64,000 nucleotides of DNA. It comes from Apostichopus japonicus. Its lineage: Eukaryota > Echinodermata > Holothuroidea > Aspidochirotida > Stichopodidae. Positions 1 through 13,500 of the stretch are shown here, in pieces (the stretch's first letter is position 1; each line of letters opens with the position of its first letter). The stretch lies in the NCBI RefSeq assembly GCF_037975245.1, contig NC_092578.1, positions 4,237,501 to 4,301,500 on the forward strand. Direction: 5' to 3'. The notes under the pieces were generated by a model, which saw only the letters and a program-made list of their open reading frames with translations, was not told where the DNA came from and made no database searches. Position numbers and translations under genes: made by a program.

Positions 1-1469
1 CTGAGTGTTTGTGTCTTCAGTTTTTTTTTCTCTCTATAGGGTCCTTGATGGGGACTTAGGTGTCCCTCCTGATCCTTTTTTTCTACTAAACTAAACTATA
101 TACAAAATATGAAGTCTTAAATAGTCTCATGAAGCCTATGACTATACGCATAGTTATGAAACAAACATTGTGTTTCTAACATTGTTTCAGCCCTTTGCTC
201 AATTGATTATTTATTTATCTGTGCAGAAGATTATCATTGGGATTAAAGAAATAATTTATTAGTAAGAAAAGATAGCCTGAGATGAATATATCTACAAAGA
301 AATCTGGTTGCACTTCATGGAGTTTGAGCAGTTTAATAATATGTAACGTTATATGAAACCAATTGTAAACGTCCTGTCATCATGCATATTCAGATCTCAT
401 AAATATTCAGTCTTTCTAATTGGTCCTCTGTTTCACTTTTGTGAGGTCTGAGCTAATCTCAATTGTACTATTACTAGAAGAAGTCATAAATAAGGAAAGA
501 GAATATAGTTGGACGGGAACATTTACGACAGGACACAAACCAATCAACAACGAATAGAACGGATCATGATCGTGTTGTAATCAAATAGTTGAGGATCAAT
601 GGATCTGCGATCTAAGGATTGCAGGTCAAGTCCTTGCTCCCTTGCCTCACCTCAACCAGGTACATGAACGGTGACCTGTGAGGTAACTTGTACATGTAGT
701 TGCAAGTCCCAGTTTGTGGCTACATTCTATGGGGTGTCCCCAAATGGGACGTGTAGATGTGGCACACTGTATTGCCCCGGGAGTGACAACTGACCAAGTT
801 ACCAAAGACCAGGTGTTAACTGTTGTAAAGTCGTGTGAGAAAGCTTTGGCCTTGATACAAGACTGTAAAGCTTTAAATTTATAAAGTTCACGTTAAAATG
901 CAAATTCTTTGAAGGGAATACATCGGTTTAACATCAATCATTATTCATAGGTCAAATGTCATCTTTGGGATTATTCACATGAGAATGAAAGCACCCTCCA
1001 AAAAAGGAAAGGGAATTTAAATCTCATCAACATTTTAGAATGAGAAAAACAAACAATAATAATAATAAAGGCTAAGATGAACAGAGTGGTGTTGGGGGGG
1101 TTCAGTGATACCCATTTTGAAACTTGTACAACAAGTTTTACTGAATTGTGTACACTTAGAGTGTGTTGGTGTAAGAACTGACGAGTGTCGAAGACCAGGG
1201 GTTAAACTTTTGTGAAGTCATGTGAGACCTTCAAAATGTAAAATGCTCATGCATCTGTTCAATAGCAATAATACCTCATAGCTTGATGTCATCACCTATG
1301 TGAGAAAAAACCCAGCCTCCAAAGAATTTCATCAACATTTTAGATTAAATGAGCGTGGTGAAATACAGGAAAAAAAACAACAAATAATAATGATAAAGGT
1401 TAAAATGGGCAGAGTGGCATTGGTGGTTTCAGTGATATCCATTTTGGATTACAACTCTGTTGAGAATTT
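1..1469. other. ABCB1 3' flank / 3' UTR, SINE and diverged duplication
   Basis: No gene seen. On the minus strand this is downstream of the ABCB1 stop. Candidate polyadenylation signals (AATAAA on minus) lie at 255-260 and 210-215. The stretch holds a degenerate SINE (about 568-870) and a diverged direct duplication (about 790-1130 versus 1150-1480). The boundaries of the mature UTR cannot be fixed from sequence alone. Confidence 0.5.
568..870 (+). mobile_element. tRNA-derived SINE, degenerate copy
   Basis: Same family as the better copy at 62255-62594 (minus). Shared blocks in the same order are the tRNA-like head (GTTGTAATCAAATAGTT, GCAGGTCAAGTCC), the body (GAGGTAACTTGTA, GTTTGTGGCTACA), and the tail (AGTTACCAAAGACCAGG). 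The pol III boxes are damaged, so this copy is old. Confidence 0.6.
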
Positions 1470-4400
1470 TTACTTCATGAGTGACTGTGAAGTATAGAGA
1501 GAGTAGTACTGCTCCTTGAGAGCCATCAGCTCTTCATGAGTACCCAGTTCGGCAACTCTGCCGTGCTTAATAACGGCGATCTTCTCCGCATCGTGGATGG
1601 TGGACAGACGATGTGCAATGGTGATGCAGGTACGGCCTTTCTTGGCTTCGTCTAGGGCGGCTTGGACAACCTGTTGAAATACATACGTAGCACAGTCATA
1701 GAACACCTTCTGGGCACATTCTGTCGCAACATTAATGAAATATCATTTTACTTTAATAAACAGTTATTGCATTTCTAGCCTAGCTACTGGTGTTAACTTC
1801 TGGGATTATAAAGAAATGGTACAACAAAGATATAGAAAAACATAAGGCTGGCACGGTATGTACTTAATGTCAGAGGGCTGAATTCACTTTTTTATTATCT
1901 CTATTACACTAAATATTAAATTAATCTTTATTGCACAGGAATCCCTATCTAACTATACTGAGATTGCACACATTCCATGCCATCTTATTTTCATAATTTA
2001 AATAAATAGCATAAACTTAATAGGACAACCATGCTCCACTTGTTACACTGGCAAACAGTACAAAGAGATTTGAACAAGCAAATCTAAAATAAGTCAATAA
2101 ATGTTATACAAGTAGATTATGTAATGAAAATAAAGTGAAATAAAGGTATCAATGGCAAATGATTTGTCAAGGTGTTAATGAATGTTGATAAGCACGAATC
2201 TATTCATGACAATATTCCCTTTCTTGAGCTTACCCTTTCACTTTCAGTATCCAACGCAGAAGTGGCCTCATCAAGGAGAAGAATTCTTGGGTTTCGCAAT
2301 AGGGCCCTCGCTATCGCAATACGCTGCTTCTGTCCTCCAGAAAGCTGTGTTCCCTTGTCTCCTACCCGTGTGTCGTATCCCTGATGGAGAATAGGTTGAT
2401 TGAATAAACGTAAAGTCATTGCAAAGACATGTCATGATGATGACCATCTTTCTTATCAATATTATTAAGTATTTCTTGCACATCAAACTGAAGAGGGATT
2501 TATCTATTGACTAATATGGCAGCATATAAAGGACTGAACCAGGTATCAATTATTAGGTTGACAAAGTCCATCATGCAACATAGTATAAAAATGGATAAAT
2601 GCATGAACATTAATGATCTCATAAACATGCTAAAAATGTATCTCTATACTTACATTGTATTATCCATGTATTAATATAACGCTAAATCAACATACTATTT
2701 CAGATATATCTGATTGAGAATTTTAATGTTCACTGATTGATTTTCATGATATGTACCCAAAAAAAAAATGATTGATAGTATGAATGTAGTGTGACAAACC
2801 TAATATGCCAATAATGAAAACCATGAAACATTTGGTTCTTGTCTTGTGTTTAAAAGCCATTCCTTGCAATTTGATGAATATTAATGACATAAAGTTGGAG
2901 ATGTCATGCAAATGTGCTTATAATGTACCAACATCACCATCCCAGTATGAACCAAATTTTACCTTAAGCCTGCCCATGTATTAATATTCATGAAATAGGA
3001 ACCTAAAGCTATCTACTCTTCACAGGGCATCTACCTACCAAGTATGACATTGATTAATCTTGTGGTTGCTGTGGTAGATACATCAAAGTATTTAGTATAT
3101 ACTAAATTGGACATACCGTTGCAGAGAAATTTGACATTTTAAAGATTTACTAAGGCATGCACACTTATTAATATTCATGAGATGAGAACCAAAAACAAGC
3201 TTTTTAGGTTTTGAAGAGCTGTAGGCCACATGGTTGTTTTGGGGCTGTCACTTCCTGAATATGAACACATGTACCTTACATGACCATTGTTGTTCCCCCT
3301 GTTGTCATCCTACCCCCCATTACCCCCTGTTGTCCCCCAATGACCAACTAGATACGCTTCTTTACTCACATATGCCGTAATGAATGCAAAGGTTACAATT
3401 ATCATCGAATTCAAAACTTATCTTCTACAAGACAAACATGTATGGTGGTGCTTACCAAGGGTAAACTGGCGATGAAATCGTGAATGTTAGCACTCTTGGC
3501 AGCAGCTTCAATCTCCTCCTGTGAGACATTCCTGCTGTTGTCCCCGTAGGCAATGTTATCAGCGATGGACCGGTCAAATAGAACCGGTTCCTGAGATACC
3601 AGACCGATCTGCTGGCGCCACCACTGAAGGTTCAGGATCTTGATGTCATAAGACCCAACCAGCTGTGAAGAAAGTAATCAAGAGTTGATGGATAAGATGA
3701 TACAATCGTTCATAGATAATCATGTTTTTAATAAGTCGGTTGAAACTTGATAAAAAACAAAGGGGTACAACAGTCATAACGACTGCCTTCCTGCTTATCA
3801 ACCATAGCAACACTTTTTTGTTCTTTGGTAGGACTATGATGAACACTAGAAAAATAATTATTCATCTAGGGAAACAGCTTATGGCTTAATTTGTAACTTA
3901 CCACATCGCCAGAACGAGAATCATAAAACCTTTCGACCAAGGCCACACTGGTACTCTTGCCACAACCACTGCTGCCCACCAGAGCGAGGGTCTCACCTGG
4001 CTTGACCGAGATGGTCAATCCAGCTAGGACCGGAACATCTGGCCTGGTTGGGTAACGGAAACGAACCTTCTGGAAGGATACTTCAGAGACGTAGTCATCC
4101 TGTGGAAAGAACGTCCCATTTTAGAGCCATTTCACAACATATTATGAGAGACAACGAATCGTCAACAGAAGTTGATCCATAATTAAGCTTGAAGGGAAGT
4201 TTGATAGTCAGGTACAACATATCTTGATAGGTTCAATAAAGGTATAACGTAAATTTCCCTGCTTACTCATTCTTAATTCTATACTCATGAATCAGAGAAC
4301 CAGACATGTTCCATGCAATACGTCCTGAAATCCACTTCGAACTCTTTTCCTCCTTATGCCACAAACCTTCTTGCTTCTCCCTAAACAACAACTACATACG

Positions 4401-4580
4401 TTTTTATTGTCATGGATACTTACAGGTTTAAGCCCTTCATTGTTGTACTTGTCAATGCTTGGCACCGTGTCAAAGAGCATGAACATACGAGCAGTGGCCA
4501 TTTTAGCCTTAGCAAAGTCAGGAGCGATGGCAAAAGCTCTGCCGAGTCCAAAGGCACCAAAAATAATGGCAGAAAACACC
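1470..4580 (-). CDS. ABCB1: ABCB1 exons 23-27: end of TMD2 and second nucleotide-binding domain
   Basis: Exon 23 carries TM12 and ends EGLKP. Walker [10 protein letters not shown] (about 1166-1174) is in exon 24, Q-loop [10 protein letters not shown] in exon 25, signature LSGGQKQR (about 1272) and Walker B ILLLDE (about 1292-1297) in exon 26, and H-loop ITIAHRLST (His about 1328) in exon 27. The stop TAA is at 1470-1472, after a C-terminus ending SLMK. Both ATP sites are canonical, unlike the degenerate sites of asymmetric ABC exporters. Confidence 0.94.
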
Positions 4581-7500
4581 CTGCAAGAATCAAGAAAAGA
4601 AAGTGAAACAAACAATCTAATAGTGCCCACAAATGAAAGGCATCACTGATGGGTATGAACATATCTTGATAAGTTCAATAAAGGATTGACGGTATAACAT
4701 AAATTTTCCTGCCCGCTAACTCTTAATTCTATACTCATGCATCAGAGAACCAGAAATTTTCCATGCAATAAGTCATGAAAATCCACATTAAACTCTTTTC
4801 CTCCTCCTCCTCCTTCTCCTCATCATTTTGATGTTAAATACATAAATTAACTTAAATGACTTAATCCTGATAGAAATAATCAAAATACTTTTTTAGTCTG
4901 CTAATTAAATATAAAAAATCAACCACTATGAGTTAAAGCTGATGTGGTCAAGAGTGAAACACACTCCAATTATACTTACAGGAAGACGTCATCAAAGTCA
5001 GTCTTTCCATTCTCTACAAGCCAACCACCGAATCGAAAAGCTGCGGCATATGCAAAGTAAATGATGCACTGCGAGAATGCAAAGGTCGCCCCCTGTAACA
5101 TAGCTGACACGTAACTCTTTCTGCAAGGGTATTAATAAATAGGGAATCTTGTTTAATGAATGGATTTTAATGTAAAACCAGAATGCAAAAATGCATTGTG
5201 GTTTCGATGATGTAACATGAGCAGTTTTCTTCATGAATCTGACGTAATGTATAGCGACGGTGTACATGTTTATAAGGGTTTCACGATTTGACCTCTGTTG
5301 ACCCCAAATGACCTTTGACCTCTGCCAAAAACAGTAGGCTTCTTTAACTCAATGTGGTACTTCTACACACTAGCTATGCAGTTGGTCTGACCTTCCTTCA
5401 TGAGATATCGTGTTTACAAGGTTTTCACAATTTGACCCCTGGTGACCTCAAATAACCTTTGACCTCCTACAAAAACAAAAGGCTTCTTTTACTCAACGTG
5501 GTTCTTCTACATACCAAATATGAGGTTTACCCAAGTTTCCCTTCTTGAGATATCGTGTTTACAATGTTTTCACAATTTGACCCCTGGTGACCCCAAATAA
5601 CCTTTGACCTCCTACAAAAACAAAAGGCTTCTTTTACTCAATGTGGTTCTTCTACACACAAAATATGAGGTCTGCCCAAGTTTCCCTTCTTGAGATATCG
5701 TGTTTACAAGGTTTTCACAATTTGACCCCTGGTGACCCCAGATGACCTATGACCTCCACAGAAAACAATATGCTTCTTGTACTCAATGTGGTACTTGTAC
5801 ACACCAAATATGAAATTGGTCCAACCTTCCCTTCCCTTCTTGAGATATCATTTATACAAGCTGGGCGTCACAAATGCACACACACAAACACACGCATACG
5901 GTATCATGAATGCAAAGGTTACGAATTATCATAGAAACCAAAAACAGCCACCTTAATTCAGCATAGAAATGACAATGATTTACTTACGTCTGAGATTCAT
6001 GCAATAATTGTACATATTTATCCCAAAATGTCAACTCTCTCGTCAGTGATTGTACAGTTCTGATGTTCACTGAAGCTTCAGTAACAACCTGAAATAAGGA
6101 CCAGATTTAAATTGATAAAAATAAGAGAATTCACAATGGCAACTAGCACATATCAAAATGCTATTCAATATAAGCAAGCACATTGCTACAATAAATGAAA
6201 AGAAACTTGATCAACTCTAACATCCATCGATCTAATATTTACCTTTCCTGCCTGTTCCAGATCTACTCGTTGTTTGTCTTCACCTCCCGCATACAGCTGC
6301 CACTCAATAATTCCGGCCAAACCAAGGAAGGGAACGAAGGCGAGGACCAGGAGAGTCAATTGCCAAGAGTAAATGAAGGAGATGATGATAGCCACAACAA
6401 TGTTAAAGAAGACCTCGGCGACCAGACCGAATCGTACACCGGTTACCTGATAAAAGGAACAGTATAGCAGCTGGTTGCTTTGGGAAATATAACAACAGAT
6501 ATTGTCAGTGCACTGCTGAATGCTGAATGCACCATCGTTTTGGTGGTGAACTTCCCGGTATTCCAGTATTGGAACATTACACTAGTTGCTTGAGTACAGG
6601 TTCGTACATGAAAGCTGCATTCTGCATTGAGTTATGCCAAAACATTGTACAGCAATGGATTCAGGAAGGTTGCCCATGCAGTCCTTCTTTATTGAATTTA
6701 TTTAGCTGAGAAAAAAAACAAATATTGCTCAAAACAAGGTATATGACGGAAAAAATAACCAAGTCCAATGCTGTATCTGAGATCTCCTCTTCCCTGGGAA
6801 TTCTACATATTTCACTTTTGCAGTATCAACGTTGAGTGATTAAGGGAAGTCAAAGTACCTGAACAGATTATCTAATTTATTGCAGGCCAACATCCTACCA
6901 GAAATGATTGCAAGGGAATACATGGAACATTAAGTACATTAATTTTGTGGGACACCAAATTTTCTCTTATTAGGAGCAACCGAATGATTGTTACAATAAC
7001 GATTTCTTAGTTTATATGATGGGTTATCCAATTACTAGTGCATATTACTACAAAGTTTGGGCAGAATATTGAAATGTTAAAACCTGACGGAAAAAATCAC
7101 AGAGGACAATAAATTGCTACCATAGTTTTGTATTTTCTGTTGGCTTAGTTTCATAATTTAGATTTACCCCTTGAACAAGAGATGCCTCTGTTGCCAATCT
7201 GGTTGAAACAGCACCAGTGTTGTTTGCATGATCATCAAAATAGCTCATATCCTGCAGGAAATAAGAAGCGTACATGCAGTAAACATTTAGAACAAATTTG
7301 ACATATTTCGTCTCAAAAAATTTGGGGCGATTTACTAGTAATTTTTGTTGGCAGTAAATGACAAAAAATTTCACTTTTGCATCAATCCCTATATGCAAAC
7401 CAATGTGGGCCTTGGTAAAGGTGCGTGTATACTGACGCGACAGCTATTGCTAGGCTACCACAAAATCAACCTGCTACCTGATCACCCAGTTGGAAACATT

Positions 7501-10500
7501 TTTTCTAAACTGTATTGTCATGTCCTGCTTCAGAGCACTCGTATTGTCCGTACGAGCAGTATGAATATCATGTTTTCTATCAGATCAAGTTTGGGAACTG
7601 TTTGTACTGACAATACCAGTGCTAATTTGAGAGCATGATATTGGAGTATAGTTTAGAGAGGTATTATAGGAAATTGTCCCAAACTGGCTGACCTGATCAG
7701 CCGTTCTTTGCATATTCATTTGTCTTTTAAACATGAGCATAAATCTATGAATTAATCATGCACAAGTATACTTATTTTCACATTCATTATTACTTTAAGG
7801 ATGGATTATAGCTTTATTCAACCCTCAAAATGTGATATCCACGCATTCAAAGTTTTCTCTGGACAACACTTAACCTATTGACCAAGAACCTGTACCTACC
7901 ATTCTGAGAATAGCCTTGAACATTTGGTACCGCAAGCGTTCGGTCAATCGTTCTCCAGAAATTGCGTACATTACGCCCTGAAGAAAAGAAAGTAGTTTTA
8001 CTCTTTTAACACACTGACACATGACAGCACACCTTGCCTTAATACCTTCCATTGTGTCCAAAGACTATTGGAAGATAGCAAACTTGAAAATGAAACCAAT
8101 ACTTACTCATGATATTCCAAACATTCAGTATTTATCATAGCCTAGTTTATAGATATGCTTGTTAACATTTCCCCTATCACTCCTCCCAATTGATTCCCAA
8201 CCCCTCCCCCCCCCCACTCCTCCCCAAATCAAAAAGGTTTATTTACTTTTGGAAATATCATGGTCTTTTTACAGCACCCTAAGCATACAAAAGAATCTGG
8301 TGACATCAAACACTGTTTAGCATACCAGTCTTAAAATGATAATTTCATCCTTTAAATTATCCAACAAATTTCTATTATCCCATTGTTAAATCTTGAGTTT
8401 CTCATTTCTACTTTGTCCTTTACCTGAATAGAATTCGATAATAAAGCTACCACACCGAGAACAGCCAGGAAAATGCAGAAAAATGTAATGCCATCCCAGA
8501 TCTCTTCCGTTGGACCGCCGTAAACCTGTTATAGATAATAGAAACAAACAAGACCATTGATACAAACCAGACAGGAGGGCAATCCGTGTAGATTCTGTCT
8601 TACTTTTACTCTTGGCATCCTAATTTTGCTAAAGGGTATGCCATTTGTCCACACAGTTAGTTTTAACTTGAACGGACGTTGCGGTGTAGGATTTCGCAAA
8701 TACAATTGTTCGTACAATTAAGGCCAAGTTGACCTTTGAACTACATTGACCTTTGCCCTCCACCTCTGTGACAGAGGTGCTTGAACTATCTGCAACTAGC
8801 AAACAGGTACAACGCTGTGTGTATCACATCTACCAGATGCATCTTTGAACCTCGTTTACATAATTCTTTGACGTATTGTACTTCTTTTTCGGATGAATTG
8901 TTTTGGGTAGAGGGAAGGCACATAAGTTTGTTTATGTCTGTCCTGTGGAGGGGAGGGTGTCAGCACCCTGAACTATAATACATCTGCCTAATCTGTGTCT
9001 TCATTTTGAAACCCTCAAAGACCTGGCCACATCTCTCTTCCTTCAACCAGGAACAACTTTAACTACCATGATTCAGTTTTCTTTCATGCAGGCGCGTAGC
9101 GAGGAATTTGTCAAGAGAGGGGCGAAACTGTAGGCAAACTATCAGAGCCGTATATATGGCATTGCAAACTATCAAACCGTAGCACCACCATGGTTGGCGC
9201 GAAGCGTACAAGAAAATTTTGGCTGAAAATGCCTCCCAGATCGCTGGAAATGGAGCTTCCCAGGCCTTGTAACTTGCATCTTAGCATTTTCTCTTTTGAA
9301 AGTACTAGCGATATCATAAAAACATACCAAAAAAAATATGCTCAGGGGGGGCGGCTGCCCCCTTCGCCCCCCCCCATTGGCTATGCGCCTGCTTTCATGC
9401 CTGGCTTCAAACTCTGGACATTGAAATTCTGGCTAAGTGCTGCTCCCCTCTTAAAGCCTGTAAAGTCACTGATGTGTGATGTAGTTCAAGGTAATAGCAG
9501 GAATTTTGAGTTTAGCCGTTAGATATTTCTCAAACAAGTGACAAAACTTAGTGAAAATTTAGGCCTGTAACTCACCCTGAGTACTCTTGAGAAGATGATG
9601 GCAAAGGCAGGTTGCACTCCTCCGTTGAATGCAGCAGCAATGAAACCTATGACAATAAGGTACCACTCGGATGCATTCATTTTCATGATTCTTCCCCAAC
9701 TGAAATACTGGAGAATTTCCTCATCATTGTCTTCATTCTGAGGAAAAGTCAGTGAGAATAAATCATTCAGCAACATCATCATAATATTTAAATATTTAAA
9801 CATTTAAATATTTAATATTTAAATATTTAAAAATTTAAAAATTTAAAAATTAAAAAATTAAAAAATTAAAAAATTAAAAAATTGAAATTAAAAAAATTAA
9901 AAAATTAAAAAATTTAACATTTAAATATTTAAATATTATATTATATTAATATTTATATTTAAATAGTTAATTATTTAAATATTGTCTATTATATGCTCTG
10001 TTCCTTCACATTAAGGTGGTAGATAAATACGGATGGATGAGAATATTGACCCTTTCTGCTTTAAGCACTGTTCATACTAACTCTGGTTTATTTTAGATTG
10101 GATAACAAACCCACATAAATGAACTGCTAGTGTTGGAAAACAACAAAAACAACATAATCCATTCACACCCTCTTTTTTACCCTTGAGCTGTAATATACAT
10201 TACACAATGTCTTTTACAACTTGGTCAGTCCACATATATGCCGGCAATTTTTACTGTGATAAACACAAAGGAATTAAAGACAGAGACCATACGAATAGCT
10301 TTAAAACATAAACAAATATTGCCAACACCCCATACATTACAATATTCTTCATATAGATCACTATCTGCTTGGTAACATCATCAACCAGAGTGAAGAAATG
10401 AATTGACAACATCTAAAAGGATGAAAGCTTGTGGCAATTTAACATACAAGAAATACTTTTTATGACCATTTGTGTAAATAAACAGGAAAATTGTAAATGT

Positions 10501-13500
10501 GGTTAAATTCTGTGTTTTTAGTAAGTATACATAATTTCTATGAAATGGTGGACTACCAGGCAGAGTTTGAGGTGGGACTAGACTACCCAACTGCTGGTAT
10601 ACCATCATCCACATCCCATCTACAACCAATGAAAAAGTTGGTAACCTCAATCCATATAACCTACAAACATCAAACATTACTCACAAAGGATTTTCCTAAC
10701 TTTCTAAGCCACTCAATAAATTATCCTTGTCGTGGAAATTCAAATATGTAATTCAATTCTTCATGCTCCCTCTGTCCTAGCCCCAACCCCCCCCCCACCC
10801 CACCTCCCTCTCACACCCACTTGTATGCCAGCACTTACCAAGCTCTCTAATATTCTCATATAACATGTTACAGCCCAATTTTCAAAAAGTCTGTTTAAAT
10901 CATAATCACAAATGAATTACAATAATACTTGGGAAATAGAAGTAGATCAAAATAACTTGTGACATATTTCCTTTCACTCACATTTAGCTGAAAAATATAT
11001 GCTTCCAACAGCGGGAAAGGGATATAACACTTGGCGCAGAGGACTAGAGGGCACAGACGGTCTACTCCACCACACCCCCCCTCTATACCCCTCCCCAAAC
11101 TACCACTCCCCCTTTTGAATTTGGTCAGTTTCTGTAAACATGAATGGAAAATACTATAATCTAATCCAATCCTCACCCATAACATGTAAAGTGTACAATT
11201 GTGATTATGATGAGTTAAAGGGATATTCCAGTACAAGTATTGACTGCTAAGAGAGACTGCTTGAAGATTTCTGCAAAGGTCTAAACCACATCCTTGTAGC
11301 ATTTCGTAGAGTGAAGATATGAATTCAAATTTGGTTCCTATTTTATAAATGCACCTGGCAACAGCAGAGTGAGTGATATTATCTCCGTAATTCAGCTGAA
11401 AAATGTTTCTGTTTTCATTTATAATATTATTGAACTCACTTACTCACAGAGGAGAATAAGAATCTTTCTACCAAAAAGTTGCATTTTAATGAAATTCTCA
11501 ATACAAGGAACCATGACAGCTATGCAAACATTTTAGTTTCCAGGTTTTACTCAACAAGAGGATTATAATAGGAAAGTAAAGCTTTCTATTATAACATCAC
11601 AATCCACCTACTGTGACTCTAATAGTTTGAAATATATGTCTTTTTCCATGTTTAAGTGCCACTGGAATATCCCTTTAAGTGATATGATTATGATACAATA
11701 GTACAACATGTTGATGTGTTCTTAAACCACTCAGGTTATAATCAGTAGATGACATATTAAAACTTAATAGAAGCAAAGTATGAGATAATGAATAATAAAA
11801 AAAAAAAATAGAAGAGGAGGTGCACTGAGATTTTCTGATCCACAAACATGTAAGACAAATGGGAACAGATTGATCCTTTGGACAATTGTAATGAACCATC
11901 ACTACTACACAAACTTCATAGCCAACATGCAGTGGCCTCTCATTATGATATACTTGCCAATAAGGGGGTACCGCTGGAAGCCTGCAGACACAAGAGCGTG
12001 ACGATATTAACTTGGATAAATAGCCACTATATTGGATGGGGTTGAGGGAGGGCATGGCAGGGGAGGGGGGAAATGAAGCAAAAATCTTGCAAGAATATGC
12101 AATATAAATTTTGGTCAGGGTTTAGTCTGGGGAAAACTGGGTCTAATTACATAATGCTCTTTCAAACAACATTGATCCACCATCCATTCTCAAATGAGGC
12201 TTTATAACCTTCCATCAGGAAAGCAAGATCCTGAACCTACAAACATCAAAAATGCTCACAAAGGATTTTCCTAACTTTTTAAGCCACTCTATAAATTATC
12301 CTCAAGTGTCATTGGAAATTAAATATGTATTTTAATCCCCCATGCTCCTTCTACCCCAGCCCCCAACCCCCACCCCACCTTCCACTCACACCCACTTGTA
12401 TGCCAGCACTTACCAAGCTCTCTAATATTCTCATGTAACATGTTACAGCCCAAGTTTCAAAATTGTTTAAATCATAATCACGAATGAATTACAATAATAC
12501 TTGGGAAATAGAAGTAGATCAAAATAACTTTTAGCTGAAAAAAATAACTGCTCCCAACAGTGGATGGGATATAATTCTTGGTACAGAGGTCTAGAGGGCT
12601 CAAACGGTCTACTCCACCTCCCACATCCCCACCCCTCCCCAAACTACCACTCCCCCTTTTTAATAGTTTTTGGTTAGTTTCTGTAAACATGAATGGAAAA
12701 TACTACAATCTAATCCAATCCTCACCCATACCATGTAAAGTGTGCAATTGTGATTATGATGAGTTAAAGGGATATTCCAGTACAAGTATTAACTGCTTAA
12801 GTAGAAAGACTGCTGAAAGATTTCTGCAAAGGTCAAAACCACATCCTTGTAGCATTTCGTAGAGTGAAGATATGAATTTCAAATTTGGTTCCTATTTTGT
12901 GAATGCATCTGGCAACAGCAGAGTGTGTGATGTCATCTTTGTAATTCAGCTGAAAAATGTTTCTGTTTTCATTTATAATATTATTTTTGACTCACTTATT
13001 CACAGTGGAGAATAAGAATATTTCTACCAAAAAGTTGCATTTTGATGAAATTCTCAATACAAGGAACCATGACAGCTATGCAAACATTTTAGTTTCCAGG
13101 ATTACTCAATAAGAGGATTATAATAGGAAAGTAAAGCTTTCTATTATGAAATCACAATCCACCTAATGTGACTCTAATAGTTTGAATATTTGTCTTTTTC
13201 CATGTTTAAGTACCACCGGAATATCCCTTTAAGTGATATGATTATGATACAATAGTACAACATGTTTGATGTGTTCTCAAACCACTCAAGTTGTAATCAG
13301 TATATGACATAATAAAACTTAAAAGAAACAAAGTATGAGATGATAAATAATAAGAAAAGAGAAGAGGAGGTGCACTGACATTTTCTGATCTACAAACATA
13401 AGAAAAATGGGAACAGATTGACCCTTTGGACATTTATCATGAACCATCACTACTACACAAACTTCATAGCCAACATGCAGTGGCCTCTCATTATGATATA

